A stretch of 32,532 nucleotides of DNA from an uncultured Aeromicrobium sp. (GTDB taxonomy: Bacteria > Actinomycetota > Actinomycetes > Propionibacteriales > Nocardioidaceae). A program made the translations under genes and the position numbers. Where the stretch lies: positions 1 through 32,532 of the forward strand of contig CALMUY010000202.1 of the NCBI GenBank assembly GCA_937873005.1. The letters are read 5' to 3'. Shown piece after piece: positions 9,098 through 21,752 of this stretch (position 1 is its first letter; the number at the start of each line of letters is the position of its first letter). The notes under the pieces were generated by a model. The model made no database searches, was not told the DNA's origin, and saw only the letters and a program-made list of their open reading frames with translations.

Positions 9098-10408
9098 TCA
9101 CCACAATTCGATTGATTCGCTCAAGATCGTTTCGACATCTTCTTCACGAACAACTCGAGGTGCTGTTGACAAAAGACGTTGTTGTTTGAGCGTACCTTCC
9201 GTCAATTCTGGAATGTCAGCAGCCGTGAAGCCCAGTTCTGCCAACCCTGACGGCATTCCCACATCGCGCAAGATCTCGGTAATGACTTGGGGCAAGAACT
9301 CGGCCGGATCGTTCGGCAGCTGCGCGTTTGGGGCGAGCAACGTGGCTGCCCTGATATGCCGTTCAGGTGAGGCCTCGAAGGTAAATCGAAACGCCGCCGG
9401 TGCCGTTTGCGAAACTGCCATTCCGTGTGGCACAAGCCCATGCGAGTGCGCTTCGGTCCGGGCCGGATAGTCGTGCGGCCAATAATCCCGAACTTGACTG
9501 GCAATCGGATAGGCGTTCGCGTGGGGGATGTGTACTCCCGCATTCCCAAAGCCCAGACCGGCGAACGTTGCCGCCAACGCCATCTGTTCACGCGCCTCGA
9601 CATTACTGCCATCGCTGACTGCTGCTCGGAATGCTCCCGACAACAAGGACAGCGCCTGCTCTGACCATTGGTCGGAAATTGGGTTCGAGCCGCAATAAGG
9701 CACACGTTGTTGAGGCGTCTTTGCTTCATAACTCGTGTAGCCGCGGGCCGTATAGCTTTCGAGCGCGTGACAGAGCACATCGAGTCCGGACGCTGCCGTG
9801 ACTAGCGCGGGTTGACTGACCGTGAGCTCTGGGTCGACGACGGCAGCAGTTGGCCGCAACATCGCGTGCGAAATTCCTGTCTTCACGCGTTGCGCCGTGA
9901 TGTCCAGAACACAAATGGTCGTGCTTTCGCTGCCGGTCCCCGTCGTTGTCGGTACGGCCACGAGCGGCAACAAATCGTTTGTGGGCGGTCTGCCATCACC
10001 GATGGGCGCGTTCACGTATTCCATGAGTTCGCCGGGATTCGTCACCATCAAGTTCATCGCTTTAGAAGTGTCGATGACCGAACCGCCACCGACGGCAATC
10101 ACGACGTCAAAGGGCCCTGACTCGCGAGCAAAATCGACAGCTGCTTGGACGCTCACATCCGTCGGCTCGATTCGCACATCGTCAAAAAGCACAACCTGCG
10201 ACCCCGCAGCAGCGAGACTATCGACGATTTCCTCAATACGGCCTGAGGACATGAGGTTCTTGTCCGTCACGAACAGCACTCGCCTTGGCGAGTACTTCGC
10301 AATATCGGCTGCTATTTCAAACCGTGCGCCCGTTCCGAACTTGAGCGCCGGGGCGCCGTACGTGAAGATCGTTTCAGGACGCGAAACCGGATCAAGAAAC
10401 ACTCGCAT
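9098..10408 (-). CDS. Iron-type alcohol dehydrogenase family, hydroxyacid-oxoacid transhydrogenase (HOT/ADHFE1-like)
   Basis: HOT converts 4-hydroxybutyrate plus 2-oxoglutarate to succinate semialdehyde plus D-2-hydroxyglutarate. The 436-residue protein resembles human ADHFE1 (compared from memory) through APIGDGRP, AVPTTTGTGSES, DVLCHALESYT, GSNPISDQW, AGLGFGNAGVH and LVPHGMAV. The nucleotide-binding GGGSVID lies at 107-113. Likely metal ligands are D210, H214 and H328. At 300 there is Tyr where ordinary iron alcohol dehydrogenases have a His ligand; I recall the same in ADHFE1. I start at the ATG at 10408, which has AAAGGA directly upstream; an open frame runs 39 codons further but with non-family sequence. 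It forms an operon with the FAD/Fe-S oxidase. A plain 4-hydroxybutyrate dehydrogenase is the alternative. Confidence 0.85.
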   Translation of the reverse strand: MRVFLDPVSRPETIFTYGAPALKFGTGARFEIAADIAKYSPRRVLFVTDKNLMSSGRIEEIVDSLAAAGSQVVLFDDVRIEPTDVSVQAAVDFARESGPFDVVIAVGGGSVIDTSKAMNLMVTNPGELMEYVNAPIGDGRPPTNDLLPLVAVPTTTGTGSESTTICVLDITAQRVKTGISHAMLRPTAAVVDPELTVSQPALVTAASGLDVLCHALESYTARGYTSYEAKTPQQRVPYCGSNPISDQWSEQALSLLSGAFRAAVSDGSNVEAREQMALAATFAGLGFGNAGVHIPHANAYPIASQVRDYWPHDYPARTEAHSHGLVPHGMAVSQTAPAAFRFTFEASPERHIRAATLLAPNAQLPNDPAEFLPQVITEILRDVGMPSGLAELGFTAADIPELTEGTLKQQRLLSTAPRVVREEDVETILSESIELW

Positions 10409-10503
10409 TTCCTTTCGACAGATACCTACAACAGAACAATATGCCCCCGTACGACGTGACCAGCGGCACCTTCCACGACGTGGTTCTCCTTGCGTTGAAT
10501 CGC

Positions 10504-10509
10504 TAGGCT
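10504..10509 (+). promoter_or_regulatory. Possible -10 box for the PT-linker lipoprotein
   Basis: TAGGCT, a typical actinobacterial -10 hexamer, lies 34 nt before the ATG at 10544. The -35 is not clear. The gap to the divergent HOT gene (10409-10543) must carry both promoters. Confidence 0.35.
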
Positions 10510-10543
10510 GGTAATTCCGAGTCAAGGTGGAGAAGGAACAGTC

Positions 10544-11674
10544 ATGGGTAAAACGTCAATTGCGTTGATCGGTTGTCTCGTTTTACTACTGGGGACAGCC
10601 GCATGTGGTCCCGAGTCGAGCGCTGAACTCGCTGACGGTTCCAATAGCGAGACGACAACACAATCGGCCCACGAATCAGCACCGGCTAGCCCAATCGCCT
10701 TCGGCATTTCGGTACCGCACGGCTCCGTCCAATTGGGTCCGCTGGTGCGTTGGCGCTCCCGAGCTCTTCTCGACTCGTACCAAGTGGATCTCGACGCAAT
10801 TCTTGCAACCGAGGAGGCCGAACGTCTCCAGAAAATCGAAGAGCAACAGGCGGAGGACCCGTCTTTCACTCCCCCAACTCCCACGCCGACGCCAACGCCG
10901 ACTCGCGCCACCAAAGATACGTTTGCCAAGTTAGACGAGCCGCCTCGTGCTGACACATATGTCTCACTCATGCGAATTACCGGTAAGCCGACGCCAGTGG
11001 TGCGATCGATGCTTGCCAAATTGGATGTACTGCTGCCTGAGGCGGGCATTGTCAGTGATGATCTTTCGCAGTACTGCACCGCTCGTAATCGGCGAGTCAC
11101 AGGCTGTTCGCTTTCCGTTGAAGGCAAGACCCCCAGTGGTCGCACTCTTGACGTTCACTTGACCGTCGACCCAGGTGACATTGTTGAACGCACGAGTGCC
11201 ATAGGTTCCAACGAACGACCAGTAATGGTCCTATACATGCGCCAGACCGGTGATCCGCGTGAAGCGCAACAGCATCGCGATCCAGAACGTCTCAGTACGC
11301 CGGCAGATGTCAGCAAGACCGCTGAGAAGACTGGCTGGATCTGGCCGCGTATGGATGAATCCACGCCCGAGACAGATCCCGTTATCGACGGATGGTCAGC
11401 ACCTGCGAGTGCCACCGTCTTGTTAAGTGGGCATCAACCCGACTTTGCCACGATGGCTACGTATCGAGCCTCGATCACCGAAGAAATTTCACAGTCGTTC
11501 ATGTCATCGCAACTTGGCAAGACTCAACCGAAAACGGACGTACTCACTGAACTGAACGAAACGATTCACAGTTCGTTCGGGGTGACCACAGATCAGCGAC
11601 AAGTTCGCGCAGTCCAGATTGCTTCGGCCCGCGGGAACTTCGTCTCACTTTTCATCTTGCCCAAGGGTTGGTAA
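10544..11674 (+). CDS. Predicted lipoprotein with Pro-Thr linker, function unknown
   Basis: I do not recognise the family. The 376-residue protein starts with a lipoprotein signal peptide: a positive start, a hydrophobic stretch, then GTAAC with Cys21 as the lipidated residue. A Ser/Thr/Glu-rich spacer follows. A charged stretch at about 80-105 (TEEAERLQKIEEQQAED) leads into a PTPTPTPTPT linker near 113-122. The larger C-terminal part contains two Cys (in QYCTARNRR and TGCSLSV) that could form a disulfide. It is probably anchored on the outer face of the membrane. The ATG has a good AAGGA site. It is divergent from the HOT operon and followed by an acyltransferase gene on the same strand, 64 bp away. 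Confidence 0.8.
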   Translation: MGKTSIALIGCLVLLLGTAACGPESSAELADGSNSETTTQSAHESAPASPIAFGISVPHGSVQLGPLVRWRSRALLDSYQVDLDAILATEEAERLQKIEEQQAEDPSFTPPTPTPTPTPTRATKDTFAKLDEPPRADTYVSLMRITGKPTPVVRSMLAKLDVLLPEAGIVSDDLSQYCTARNRRVTGCSLSVEGKTPSGRTLDVHLTVDPGDIVERTSAIGSNERPVMVLYMRQTGDPREAQQHRDPERLSTPADVSKTAEKTGWIWPRMDESTPETDPVIDGWSAPASATVLLSGHQPDFATMATYRASITEEISQSFMSSQLGKTQPKTDVLTELNETIHSSFGVTTDQRQVRAVQIASARGNFVSLFILPKGW

Positions 11675-11704
11675 ACACACGCGACGCAATGTGCTTGTTC
11701 TGTC

Positions 11705-11730
11705 TTGACAGGCTTTCGCCTCGTTAGAGT
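11705..11730 (+). promoter_or_regulatory. Leaderless promoter of the acyltransferase gene
   Basis: TAGAGT ends 8 nt before the ATG at 11739, so transcription would start at or next to the start codon; no Shine-Dalgarno sequence is present. A perfect TTGACA lies upstream, but with a spacer of only 14 bp. It is part of a small palindrome (CTGTC TT GACAG, 11700-11711), which might instead be an operator. Confidence 0.5.
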
Positions 11731-11738
11731 GGACTCTC

Positions 11739-12794
11739 ATGAGCTCACTTCAGCCGCTCTCCCAAGGGCCGCGCCAACCAAGCGAACGCGTCGCATATCT
11801 CGACAACGCACGCTACTGGGTGATGCTGCTCGTCGTCGTTGGGCACTTCCTCACAGAGCTCGTTGTCTTTGAGTCCGCACGTGGCGTCTATATCTGGATT
11901 TATGCCTTCCACATGCCATTCTTCGCCCTGATTTCCGGATACACAGCGCGAAACTACACCGGAAGTTACGCACAGGTTCGGCGCATTATTTCCACATTGG
12001 TCGTCCCATACCTGCTCGTGGAGACAACCCTTCAGTTGTTGACCCAGCATTACGACGACTACCCCGCTGACCTCATGATTCTGTCGCCTCAATGGCTTGG
12101 ATGGTTCTTGGCCGCGTTGCTCATTTGGAGACTCACAACTCCACTGTGGCGAGTATTGAAGTATCCGATCAGCGTATCGGTCGTCATCTCGTTGACGGCT
12201 GGACTCGTAGAGATTCCCAATGTTCTCGCCATACCGAAGATTCTCGGTTTGCTCCCGTTCTATGTATTGGGTTTGCACTTTTCGCAAGACCTTTTCGACC
12301 GAGTAAAGCGACCAAAAGTGACGATTGCCGGCGCTGCGGTCTTAATCAGCAGTCTCATTGCTTGCCTTATTTGGGCCGAGAAGATCACCGAGTATTGGCC
12401 GCGGGCTTGGCTGCTCTGGAAACACCGCTACAACGAAGAACCCCTCAACGCCGATGCCTTCGAAGGGATCGTGACCCGCGGCTGGTTTCTCACCATCGCT
12501 TTCGTGCTCTCCATTGCGATGCTTGCTGTGATCCCCAAGGCGAAGTCATGGACAACCGACTTCGGCGGGCGCACCCTTTACGCCTATCTCTTGCACGGCT
12601 ATGTGATCTTATTCCTTGACCGCCAGTTCGGGCTCTGGGAAAAGATCGAGCCGTACGGCATGTGGGCGGTCATCGGCTGTGTCGTCGCTGGGATCATTCT
12701 GGCGAATCTCCTGATGACAAAGGTGGTCGGGCGAGTGTTTAAGCCTGTCTTTGAGCCACGTCTCACGTGGCTATTTCGCAAGCCTCTCGACTAG
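11739..12794 (+). CDS. Membrane acyltransferase, acyltransferase-3 family
   Basis: This 351-residue integral membrane protein has about ten hydrophobic segments. The N-terminal motifs are typical of acyltransferase family 3: YLDNARYWVMLLVVVGHFL with the conserved His, then FHMPFFALISGYTARN. The family moves acetyl or other acyl groups onto sugars and surface polymers; the closest type is the fucose-4-O-acetyltransferase-like group (COG3594). C-terminal motifs include GRTLYAYLLHGYVILF, also usual. The substrate cannot be told. The gene seems to have its own leaderless promoter and ends before a bidirectional terminator shared with rpoC. Its neighbours give no surface-polysaccharide context. 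Confidence 0.85.
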   Translation: MSSLQPLSQGPRQPSERVAYLDNARYWVMLLVVVGHFLTELVVFESARGVYIWIYAFHMPFFALISGYTARNYTGSYAQVRRIISTLVVPYLLVETTLQLLTQHYDDYPADLMILSPQWLGWFLAALLIWRLTTPLWRVLKYPISVSVVISLTAGLVEIPNVLAIPKILGLLPFYVLGLHFSQDLFDRVKRPKVTIAGAAVLISSLIACLIWAEKITEYWPRAWLLWKHRYNEEPLNADAFEGIVTRGWFLTIAFVLSIAMLAVIPKAKSWTTDFGGRTLYAYLLHGYVILFLDRQFGLWEKIEPYGMWAVIGCVVAGIILANLLMTKVVGRVFKPVFEPRLTWLFRKPLD

Positions 12795-12847
12795 CGCGGC
12801 GGTGTCCTGATATCAAGCACTCCAAGACCCATTCGAGTATCAATACA

Positions 12848-12885
12848 AAAAAGAATGGGCGCCCCGAAAGGCGCCCATTCTTTTT
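12848..12885. terminator. Bidirectional terminator between the acyltransferase gene and rpoC
   Basis: A perfect 16-bp stem (core GAATGGGCGCC) surrounds the 6-nt loop CCGAAA, with an A-run on the left and a T-run on the right. It therefore makes an intrinsic terminator in both directions, for the converging acyltransferase gene and rpoC. Confidence 0.93.
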
Positions 12886-12893
12886 GTTTCCGA

Positions 12894-15800
12894 TCAGTTA
12901 TCGAAAGCGAATCCCTCAATGTCGTCAAGCGCCACCGGTGCTTGATCGGGGGTTCCGAACGATCCGTAATCGTAGTTGTCGTAGCTCGTGATCGCGTAAG
13001 CGTTCTGGCGAGCTTCCTCAGTGGGCTCGACTCGGATATTGCGGTAACGCTCAAGACCTGTTCCAGCCGGAATGAGCTTACCGATGATGATGTTCTCCTT
13101 GAGGCCACGCAAGGAATCGGACTTACCATTGATCGCTGCTTCGGTAAGAACACGCGTGGTCTCTTGGAACGACGCAGCCGAAAGCCACGACTCAACAGCG
13201 AGCGATGCCTTGGTGATACCCATGAGCACTGGACGTCCTGAAGCCGGCGTACCGCCTTCAGCCACGACACGACGGTTCTCATCTTCGAAGGTCGAACGAT
13301 CAGCCAAGTCGCCTGGGATCAACGTCGAATCACCTTGTTCGATGACTGTGATGCGTCGCAACATCTGGCGCACGATGATTTCGATGTGCTTGTCGTGGAT
13401 CGCTACCGACTGGCTGCGGTACACCTCTTGCACTTCGTTAACCAAGTGCTCTTGCGCCTTACGGACGCCCAGAATACGCAAAACTTCTTGCGGATCAGGC
13501 GTACCGTGCGTCAGTTGCTGACCGACCTCAATCGATTGACCTTCATCAACGAGCAAACGCGAACGCTTCGTGATGGGGTACTCAATCGGGTCCGTACCGT
13601 CGTCCGGCGTGACCACAAGTTTGCGCGCCTTTTCGGTCGTATCGATCGACACGCGACCGGCAACTTCCGAAATCGGAGCCTTGCCCTTAGGCTGGCGCGC
13701 TTCGAAGAGTTCGACGACGCGAGGCAGACCGTGCGTGATGTCGTCACCAGCCACACCACCGGTGTGGAAGGTACGCATCGTCAACTGTGTTCCTGGCTCA
13801 CCAATTGACTGGGCCGCAATCGTACCGACTGCTTCACCAATATCAACGAGCAAACCAGTAGCCAACGAACGTCCGTAGCACTTCGCACACGTACCCGTCT
13901 TAGCTTCACAGGTCAGGACGGTACGGATCTTGATCTTCTCAACACCCTGCGCGAGCAACTCTGCAATCTCAACGTCGCCAAGGTCAGACCCTGCTGGCAG
14001 AAGCACGTCACCAGTTTCTGGATGAACGATGTCTTCGGAAGCACAGCGCGCATACGACGAGGTCTCAATGTGCTCGGCTGGGCTGAGTGTGCCGTCCACG
14101 TTACGTTCGCCGATTTGCTTCGGCAAACCGCGTTCAGTGCCACAGTCTTCTTCACGAATGATGACGTCTTGGCTGACGTCAACCAAACGTCGAGTCAAGT
14201 AACCGGAGTCAGCGGTACGGAGGGCGGTGTCAGCCAGACCCTTACGCGCACCGTGAGTAGCGATGAAGTATTCAACGACCGACAGGCCTTCACGGTAGTT
14301 GGCCTTGATCGGGCGAGGAATAATTTCACCCTTCGGGTTTGCCACCAAACCACGCATAGCAGCGATCTGTCGCAACTGCTTCTGGTTACCACGAGCGCCC
14401 GACGAAACCATCATGAAGATGGTGTTGTCTTCGTCGAAGGTCGCTTCCATCTTGTCGGCGACTTCGTTCGTAGCTTGCGTCCAGATCTCGATGAGTTCTT
14501 GACGACGCTCGTCTTCGGTGATGAGACCACGATCGTACTGACCTTGAACCTTGGCTGCGAGTTCTTCGAACTTGGCCAAGATTTCGGGCTTCTCCGAAGG
14601 GCTAACAACATCGTCGATCGAGATCGTCACGCCTGAACGCGTGGCCCAGTGGAAGCCTGCGTCCTTCAACTTGTCGAGGGCAACAGCGACATCAACCTTG
14701 CTGTAACGCTCTGCCAAATCGTTGACGATTACGCCAAGTTGGTTCTTGTCGACTTGCTCTTGAACGTACGGATAGTCCTCAGGGAGTGCGTCATTGAAGA
14801 TCGTCTTGCCAAGCGTGGTGTCGAGCAATTCGCCTTCGCGACGAATGCGCACCTTGCTCTGCAACGTGATTTCGCCCAAATCGAACGCCATCGTTGCTTC
14901 GGCAGGTGAACTGAATACACGGCCTTCGCCCGGATGACCATCGCGATCGAGCGTCAAGAAGTACAGGCCGATAATCATGTCCTGAGTTGGCATGGTCACG
15001 GGGCGACCATCCGATGGCTTCAAGATGTTATTCGTCGACAGCATCAAGATGCGGGCTTCTGCCTGCGCCTCAGCCGACAACGGCAAGTGAACAGCCATCT
15101 GGTCACCATCGAAGTCAGCGTTGAACGCTGAACAAACGAGCGGGTGAATCTGAATAGCCTTGCCTTCGATCAATTGAGGTTCGAAAGCCTGGATACCGAG
15201 TCGGTGAAGCGTTGGTGCACGGTTCAACAACACGGGGTGTTCAGTGATGACCTCTTCGAGAACGTCCCACACGACGGGGCGAGCACGCTCCACCATGCGC
15301 TTAGCGCTCTTGACGTTTTGTGCATGGTTGAGGTCAACCAGGCGCTTCATCACGAATGGCTTGAACAGTTCGAGCGCCATTTGCTTGGGCAAACCACACT
15401 GGTGCAGTTTGAGCTGAGGGCCAACAACGATGACCGAACGGCCCGAGTAGTCGACGCGCTTTCCGAGCAAGTTCTGGCGGAAACGGCCTTGCTTGCCCTT
15501 GAGCATGTCGGAAATCGACTTGAGCGGACGGTTGCCTGGTCCGGTTACTGGACGGCCACGACGACCATTGTCGAACAGCGAGTCGACTGCCTCTTGAAGC
15601 ATGCGCTTCTCGTTGTTCACGATGATTTCAGGCGCACCGAGTGCCAACAGGCGACGCAAACGCTTGTTGCGGTTGATGACACGACGGTACAGGTCGTTCA
15701 AATCGCTGGTCGCGAAGCGGCCACCATCTAGTTGAACCATAGGACGCAACTCCGGCGGGATGACCGGAACAACATCAAGAACCATGCCTTCTGGCTTGTT

Positions 15801-16718
15801 TCCACCGGTCATGAAGGCCGTCACGACCTTCAGTCGCTTAAGCGCACGCGTGCGCTTTTGTCCCTTACCGGTTGCGATGAGTTCACGCAGCGATTCGGCT
15901 TCGGCTTCGAGGTCGAAGTCCTGGAGACGCTTCTGGATCGCCGCAGCGCCCATGTAGCCCTCGAAGTACTTACCGAAGCGGTAGTCCATTTCGCGGTACA
16001 GCATTTCGTCGCCTTCAAGGTCTTGGACCTTGAGGTTCTTGAACCGATCCCAAACCTGTTCCAAGCGATCGATTTCGCGCTGCACACGATCACGACGTTG
16101 CTTAGCTTCACGCTCAGCGCCGTCCTTCACCTTGCGGATTTCGGCGGCCTTGGCGCCGGCCGTTTCGAGTTCCTTGAGGTCCTCTTCAAGCTTGGCCATG
16201 CGATCGTTGACTTCATTGTCGCGGCGGCTCTCGAGTTGTTCTTTCTCCATCGAGATCTTGGCTTCGAGGCTCGAGAGATCACGGTGACGTGCTTCCTCGT
16301 CGACCTTCGTCACCATGTATGCGGCGAAGTAGATGACCTTTTCGAGGTCCTTCGGTGCGAGATCCAACAGGTAACCCAAACGGCTCGGAACACCCTTGAA
16401 GTACCAGATGTGCGTGACCGGAGCAGCCAGTTCAATGTGACCCATCCGTTCACGGCGCACCTTGCTGCGAGTGACTTCAACGCCACAACGCTCACAGATG
16501 ATGCCCTTGAAACGGACGCGCTTGTACTTACCGCAGGAGCACTCCCAGTCGCGAGTAGGCCCGAAGATCTTCTCGCAGAAGAGTCCGTCACGCTCTGGCT
16601 TGAGCGTGCGGTAGTTAATCGTCTCTGGCGCCTTAACCTCGCCATGCGACCAGCTGCGGATGTCGTCAGCTGTCGCGAGACCGATCTTGATTTGATCGAA
16701 GAAGTTTACGTCTAACAC
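12894..16718 (-). CDS. rpoC: RNA polymerase subunit beta'
   Basis: This is the catalytic large subunit of RNA polymerase, 1274 residues. The N-terminal zinc ribbon has C60, C62, C75 and C78. The absolutely conserved active-site Mg loop [12 protein letters not shown] has D535, D537 and D539. The trigger-loop region contains [11 protein letters not shown] second zinc site is formed by a Cys near RCASED and the [12 protein letters not shown] stretch. The start is GTG ([15 protein letters not shown]) with an AAGGGAAAG purine sequence upstream. It follows rpoB after 41 bp. It ends 9 bp from a strong bidirectional terminator, so it is not co-transcribed with rpsL. Confidence 0.98.
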   Translation of the reverse strand: MLDVNFFDQIKIGLATADDIRSWSHGEVKAPETINYRTLKPERDGLFCEKIFGPTRDWECSCGKYKRVRFKGIICERCGVEVTRSKVRRERMGHIELAAPVTHIWYFKGVPSRLGYLLDLAPKDLEKVIYFAAYMVTKVDEEARHRDLSSLEAKISMEKEQLESRRDNEVNDRMAKLEEDLKELETAGAKAAEIRKVKDGAEREAKQRRDRVQREIDRLEQVWDRFKNLKVQDLEGDEMLYREMDYRFGKYFEGYMGAAAIQKRLQDFDLEAEAESLRELIATGKGQKRTRALKRLKVVTAFMTGGNKPEGMVLDVVPVIPPELRPMVQLDGGRFATSDLNDLYRRVINRNKRLRRLLALGAPEIIVNNEKRMLQEAVDSLFDNGRRGRPVTGPGNRPLKSISDMLKGKQGRFRQNLLGKRVDYSGRSVIVVGPQLKLHQCGLPKQMALELFKPFVMKRLVDLNHAQNVKSAKRMVERARPVVWDVLEEVITEHPVLLNRAPTLHRLGIQAFEPQLIEGKAIQIHPLVCSAFNADFDGDQMAVHLPLSAEAQAEARILMLSTNNILKPSDGRPVTMPTQDMIIGLYFLTLDRDGHPGEGRVFSSPAEATMAFDLGEITLQSKVRIRREGELLDTTLGKTIFNDALPEDYPYVQEQVDKNQLGVIVNDLAERYSKVDVAVALDKLKDAGFHWATRSGVTISIDDVVSPSEKPEILAKFEELAAKVQGQYDRGLITEDERRQELIEIWTQATNEVADKMEATFDEDNTIFMMVSSGARGNQKQLRQIAAMRGLVANPKGEIIPRPIKANYREGLSVVEYFIATHGARKGLADTALRTADSGYLTRRLVDVSQDVIIREEDCGTERGLPKQIGERNVDGTLSPAEHIETSSYARCASEDIVHPETGDVLLPAGSDLGDVEIAELLAQGVEKIKIRTVLTCEAKTGTCAKCYGRSLATGLLVDIGEAVGTIAAQSIGEPGTQLTMRTFHTGGVAGDDITHGLPRVVELFEARQPKGKAPISEVAGRVSIDTTEKARKLVVTPDDGTDPIEYPITKRSRLLVDEGQSIEVGQQLTHGTPDPQEVLRILGVRKAQEHLVNEVQEVYRSQSVAIHDKHIEIIVRQMLRRITVIEQGDSTLIPGDLADRSTFEDENRRVVAEGGTPASGRPVLMGITKASLAVESWLSAASFQETTRVLTEAAINGKSDSLRGLKENIIIGKLIPAGTGLERYRNIRVEPTEEARQNAYAITSYDNYDYGSFGTPDQAPVALDDIEGFAFDN

Positions 16719-16759
16719 GCGGTCTTCTTTCCCTTCAGAAATTTCGGTGGTCTATGGAC

Positions 16760-20239
<3,480 letters not shown>

Positions 20240-20381
20240 GAGAAGTCCTTCCAAAAGACTCGCAGCCCAGGGTGTCCGGGTCTGAGCGATTCAGTTTTTG
20301 CGCACGACAAGCCAACCACGTCAAATTTCTACGTCGAAACGTTGAGCAAATGATGGCAGGTCAAAACGGGCGCGAAAGTAC

Positions 20382-20411
20382 AGTCTAACCGCATCGACAC
20401 GCGCAAATCAA
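20382..20411 (-). promoter_or_regulatory. Predicted rpoBC promoter
   Basis: TTGATT and TAGACT are separated by 18 bp. The -10 and the spacing are identical to the proposed rplJ promoter. It lies downstream of the rplL terminator, so rpoBC can be transcribed independently of rplJL. Confidence 0.65.
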
Positions 20412-20500
20412 TACCGGGTCTTGACTTTGGTGTGAGAATACGGCACGATTTTTGGTTTCCCCGAATCGCGCACGCGTCAATTTCGCACGAAGGCAACAAA

Positions 20501-20538
20501 AAATTGGGGCGCGTGACAATCGTCACACGCCCCAATTT
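20501..20538 (-). terminator. Intrinsic terminator after rplL
   Basis: A 17-base stem with a single mismatch (AAATTGGGGCG paired in full, then GTGAC) and the 4-nt loop AATC is followed by a T-run on the minus strand, 19 bp after the rplL stop codon. It should stop most rplJL transcripts before rpoB. Confidence 0.9.
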
Positions 20539-20557
20539 CAGGGAGACTAACTGCGAA

Positions 20558-20947
20558 TCACTTAAGCGTGACCGTAGCGCCGGCAGCTTCGAGAGTTTCC
20601 TTCGCCTTGTCTGCAGCTTCCTTGTTGACGCCTTCGAGAACAGGCTTCGGAGCGCCCTCAACGAGTTCCTTAGCTTCCTTCAGGCCGAGGCTCGTGAGTC
20701 CACGAACTTCCTTGATGACCTGGATCTTCTTGTCGCCAGCAGCTTCGAGAACAACGTCAAATTCGTCCTTCTCTTCAGCAGCAGCAGCGTCGCCACCGCC
20801 AGCAGGTGCGCCAGCAACGGCTACGGCAACCGGAGCGGCTGCGGTAACTTCGAAGGTCTCTTCGAAGAGCTTCACGAACTCGGAGAGTTCAATGAGTGTC
20901 ATTTCCTTGAATGCGTCCAACAATTCGTCGGTGCTGAGCTTCGCCAT
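20558..20947 (-). CDS. rplL: 50S ribosomal protein L7/L12
   Basis: L7/L12 forms the flexible stalk that recruits the translation GTPases. The 129-residue protein has the N-terminal dimerisation part ([20 protein letters not shown]), an Ala/Gly-rich hinge at about 35-58, and the globular C-terminal domain with [20 protein letters not shown]. It starts at ATG with AAAGGA upstream and follows rplJ after 57 bp of hairpin-rich sequence. It is followed by a strong terminator. Confidence 0.98.
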   Translation of the reverse strand: MAKLSTDELLDAFKEMTLIELSEFVKLFEETFEVTAAAPVAVAVAGAPAGGGDAAAAEEKDEFDVVLEAAGDKKIQVIKEVRGLTSLGLKEAKELVEGAPKPVLEGVNKEAADKAKETLEAAGATVTLK

Positions 20948-20970
20948 GAGAAGCGTCCTTTCGTAGATGA

Positions 20971-21000
20971 GACCCCGAGGGGGTCCCGATTGTTATCGGG
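20971..21000 (-). promoter_or_regulatory. Two tandem hairpins in the rplJ-rplL gap
   Basis: Adjacent stems occupy half of the 57-bp gap: GACCCC/GGGGTC with a 3-nt loop (20971-20985) and CCCGAT/ATCGGG with a 4-nt loop (20985-21000). They share one base at the junction. They lie upstream of the rplL ribosome-binding site. They could stabilise or process the mRNA so that L7/L12 is made in excess over L10; this is inference. Confidence 0.55.
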
Positions 21001-21004
21001 CGGT

Positions 21005-21700
21005 TCAGCCCTCGGTGGTGGCGTCTTCAGACGCCGTGTCTGCTGCGGCTTCGGCTGGTGCCTCGTCTGCAGCTTCTGTGGTTTCTGCTTCGGCTGGTGC
21101 CTCTGCGGGTACTTCTTCGGCAACGTCTGCGACGGGCTCGGCTGCAACTTCTGCAACCGGTTCGCCAGCAGCAAGTACCGACGGATCCGACTCTGCCTTG
21201 GCCTGCAATGCTGCGAGCGTGCGTGCAGCCTGCGACAGCGGGGCGTTGAAGAGCCCTGCAGCCTTGGAGAGGTTTGCCTTGAGGCCACCTGCGAGCTTCG
21301 CGAGAAGCACTTCGCGCGATTCGAGGTCTGCCAGTTTCTTTACGTCATCGGCAGTGAGGGCCTTCCCATCGAGGAAGCCTCCCTTGATGACGAGCGGTGC
21401 ATTTGCCTTCGCAAAGTCACGTAGACCTTTAGCTGCTTCTACTGCATCGCCATTGATGAAAGCGATCGCGGTAGGACCCGTAAGCAACGATTCATCCAAA
21501 TCGATGCCCGCGTCTCTAGCGGCCAGTTTGGTCAGCGTGTTCTTGGCGACGGTATAGCTCACGGTTTCGCCGAGCGAACGGCGCAATTCCTTCAGCTGCT
21601 TTACGCTGAGGCCGCGGTACTCGGTGAGTACAGCACCATTGGACTCGCGGAAGCTTTCCGCAAGTTCAGCAACAGCTGCTGTCTTGTCCGGGCGTGCCAT
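21005..21700 (-). CDS. rplJ: 50S ribosomal protein L10 with an acidic C-terminal extension
   Basis: L10 anchors the L7/L12 dimers to 23S rRNA. The N-terminal 170 residues are an ordinary L10 ([41 protein letters not shown]). Residues 171-231 are a low-complexity tail of Ala, Glu, Pro and Val with repeated PVAEV and PAEA units, making the protein about 55-60 residues longer than the usual 170-180. The ATG has a strong GGAAGGAG site. A promoter and an attenuator lie upstream, as expected for L10 autoregulation. The tail keeps the reading frame up to a clean stop. Confidence 0.96.
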   Translation of the reverse strand: MARPDKTAAVAELAESFRESNGAVLTEYRGLSVKQLKELRRSLGETVSYTVAKNTLTKLAARDAGIDLDESLLTGPTAIAFINGDAVEAAKGLRDFAKANAPLVIKGGFLDGKALTADDVKKLADLESREVLLAKLAGGLKANLSKAAGLFNAPLSQAARTLAALQAKAESDPSVLAAGEPVAEVAAEPVADVAEEVPAEAPAEAETTEAADEAPAEAAADTASEDATTEG

Positions 21701-21752
21701 GTGTCTCCTTCCAGCACTGGGTCAAAGCCTGAGACCAACCGCCCACATAAAA

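Noticed and set aside
9098-10525. An N-terminal extension of 39 codons on the HOT-like protein.
   Set aside because: The extension is Arg-rich, lacks family similarity and runs up to the promoter region of the divergent gene. The ATG at 10408 has an AAAGGA sequence directly upstream.
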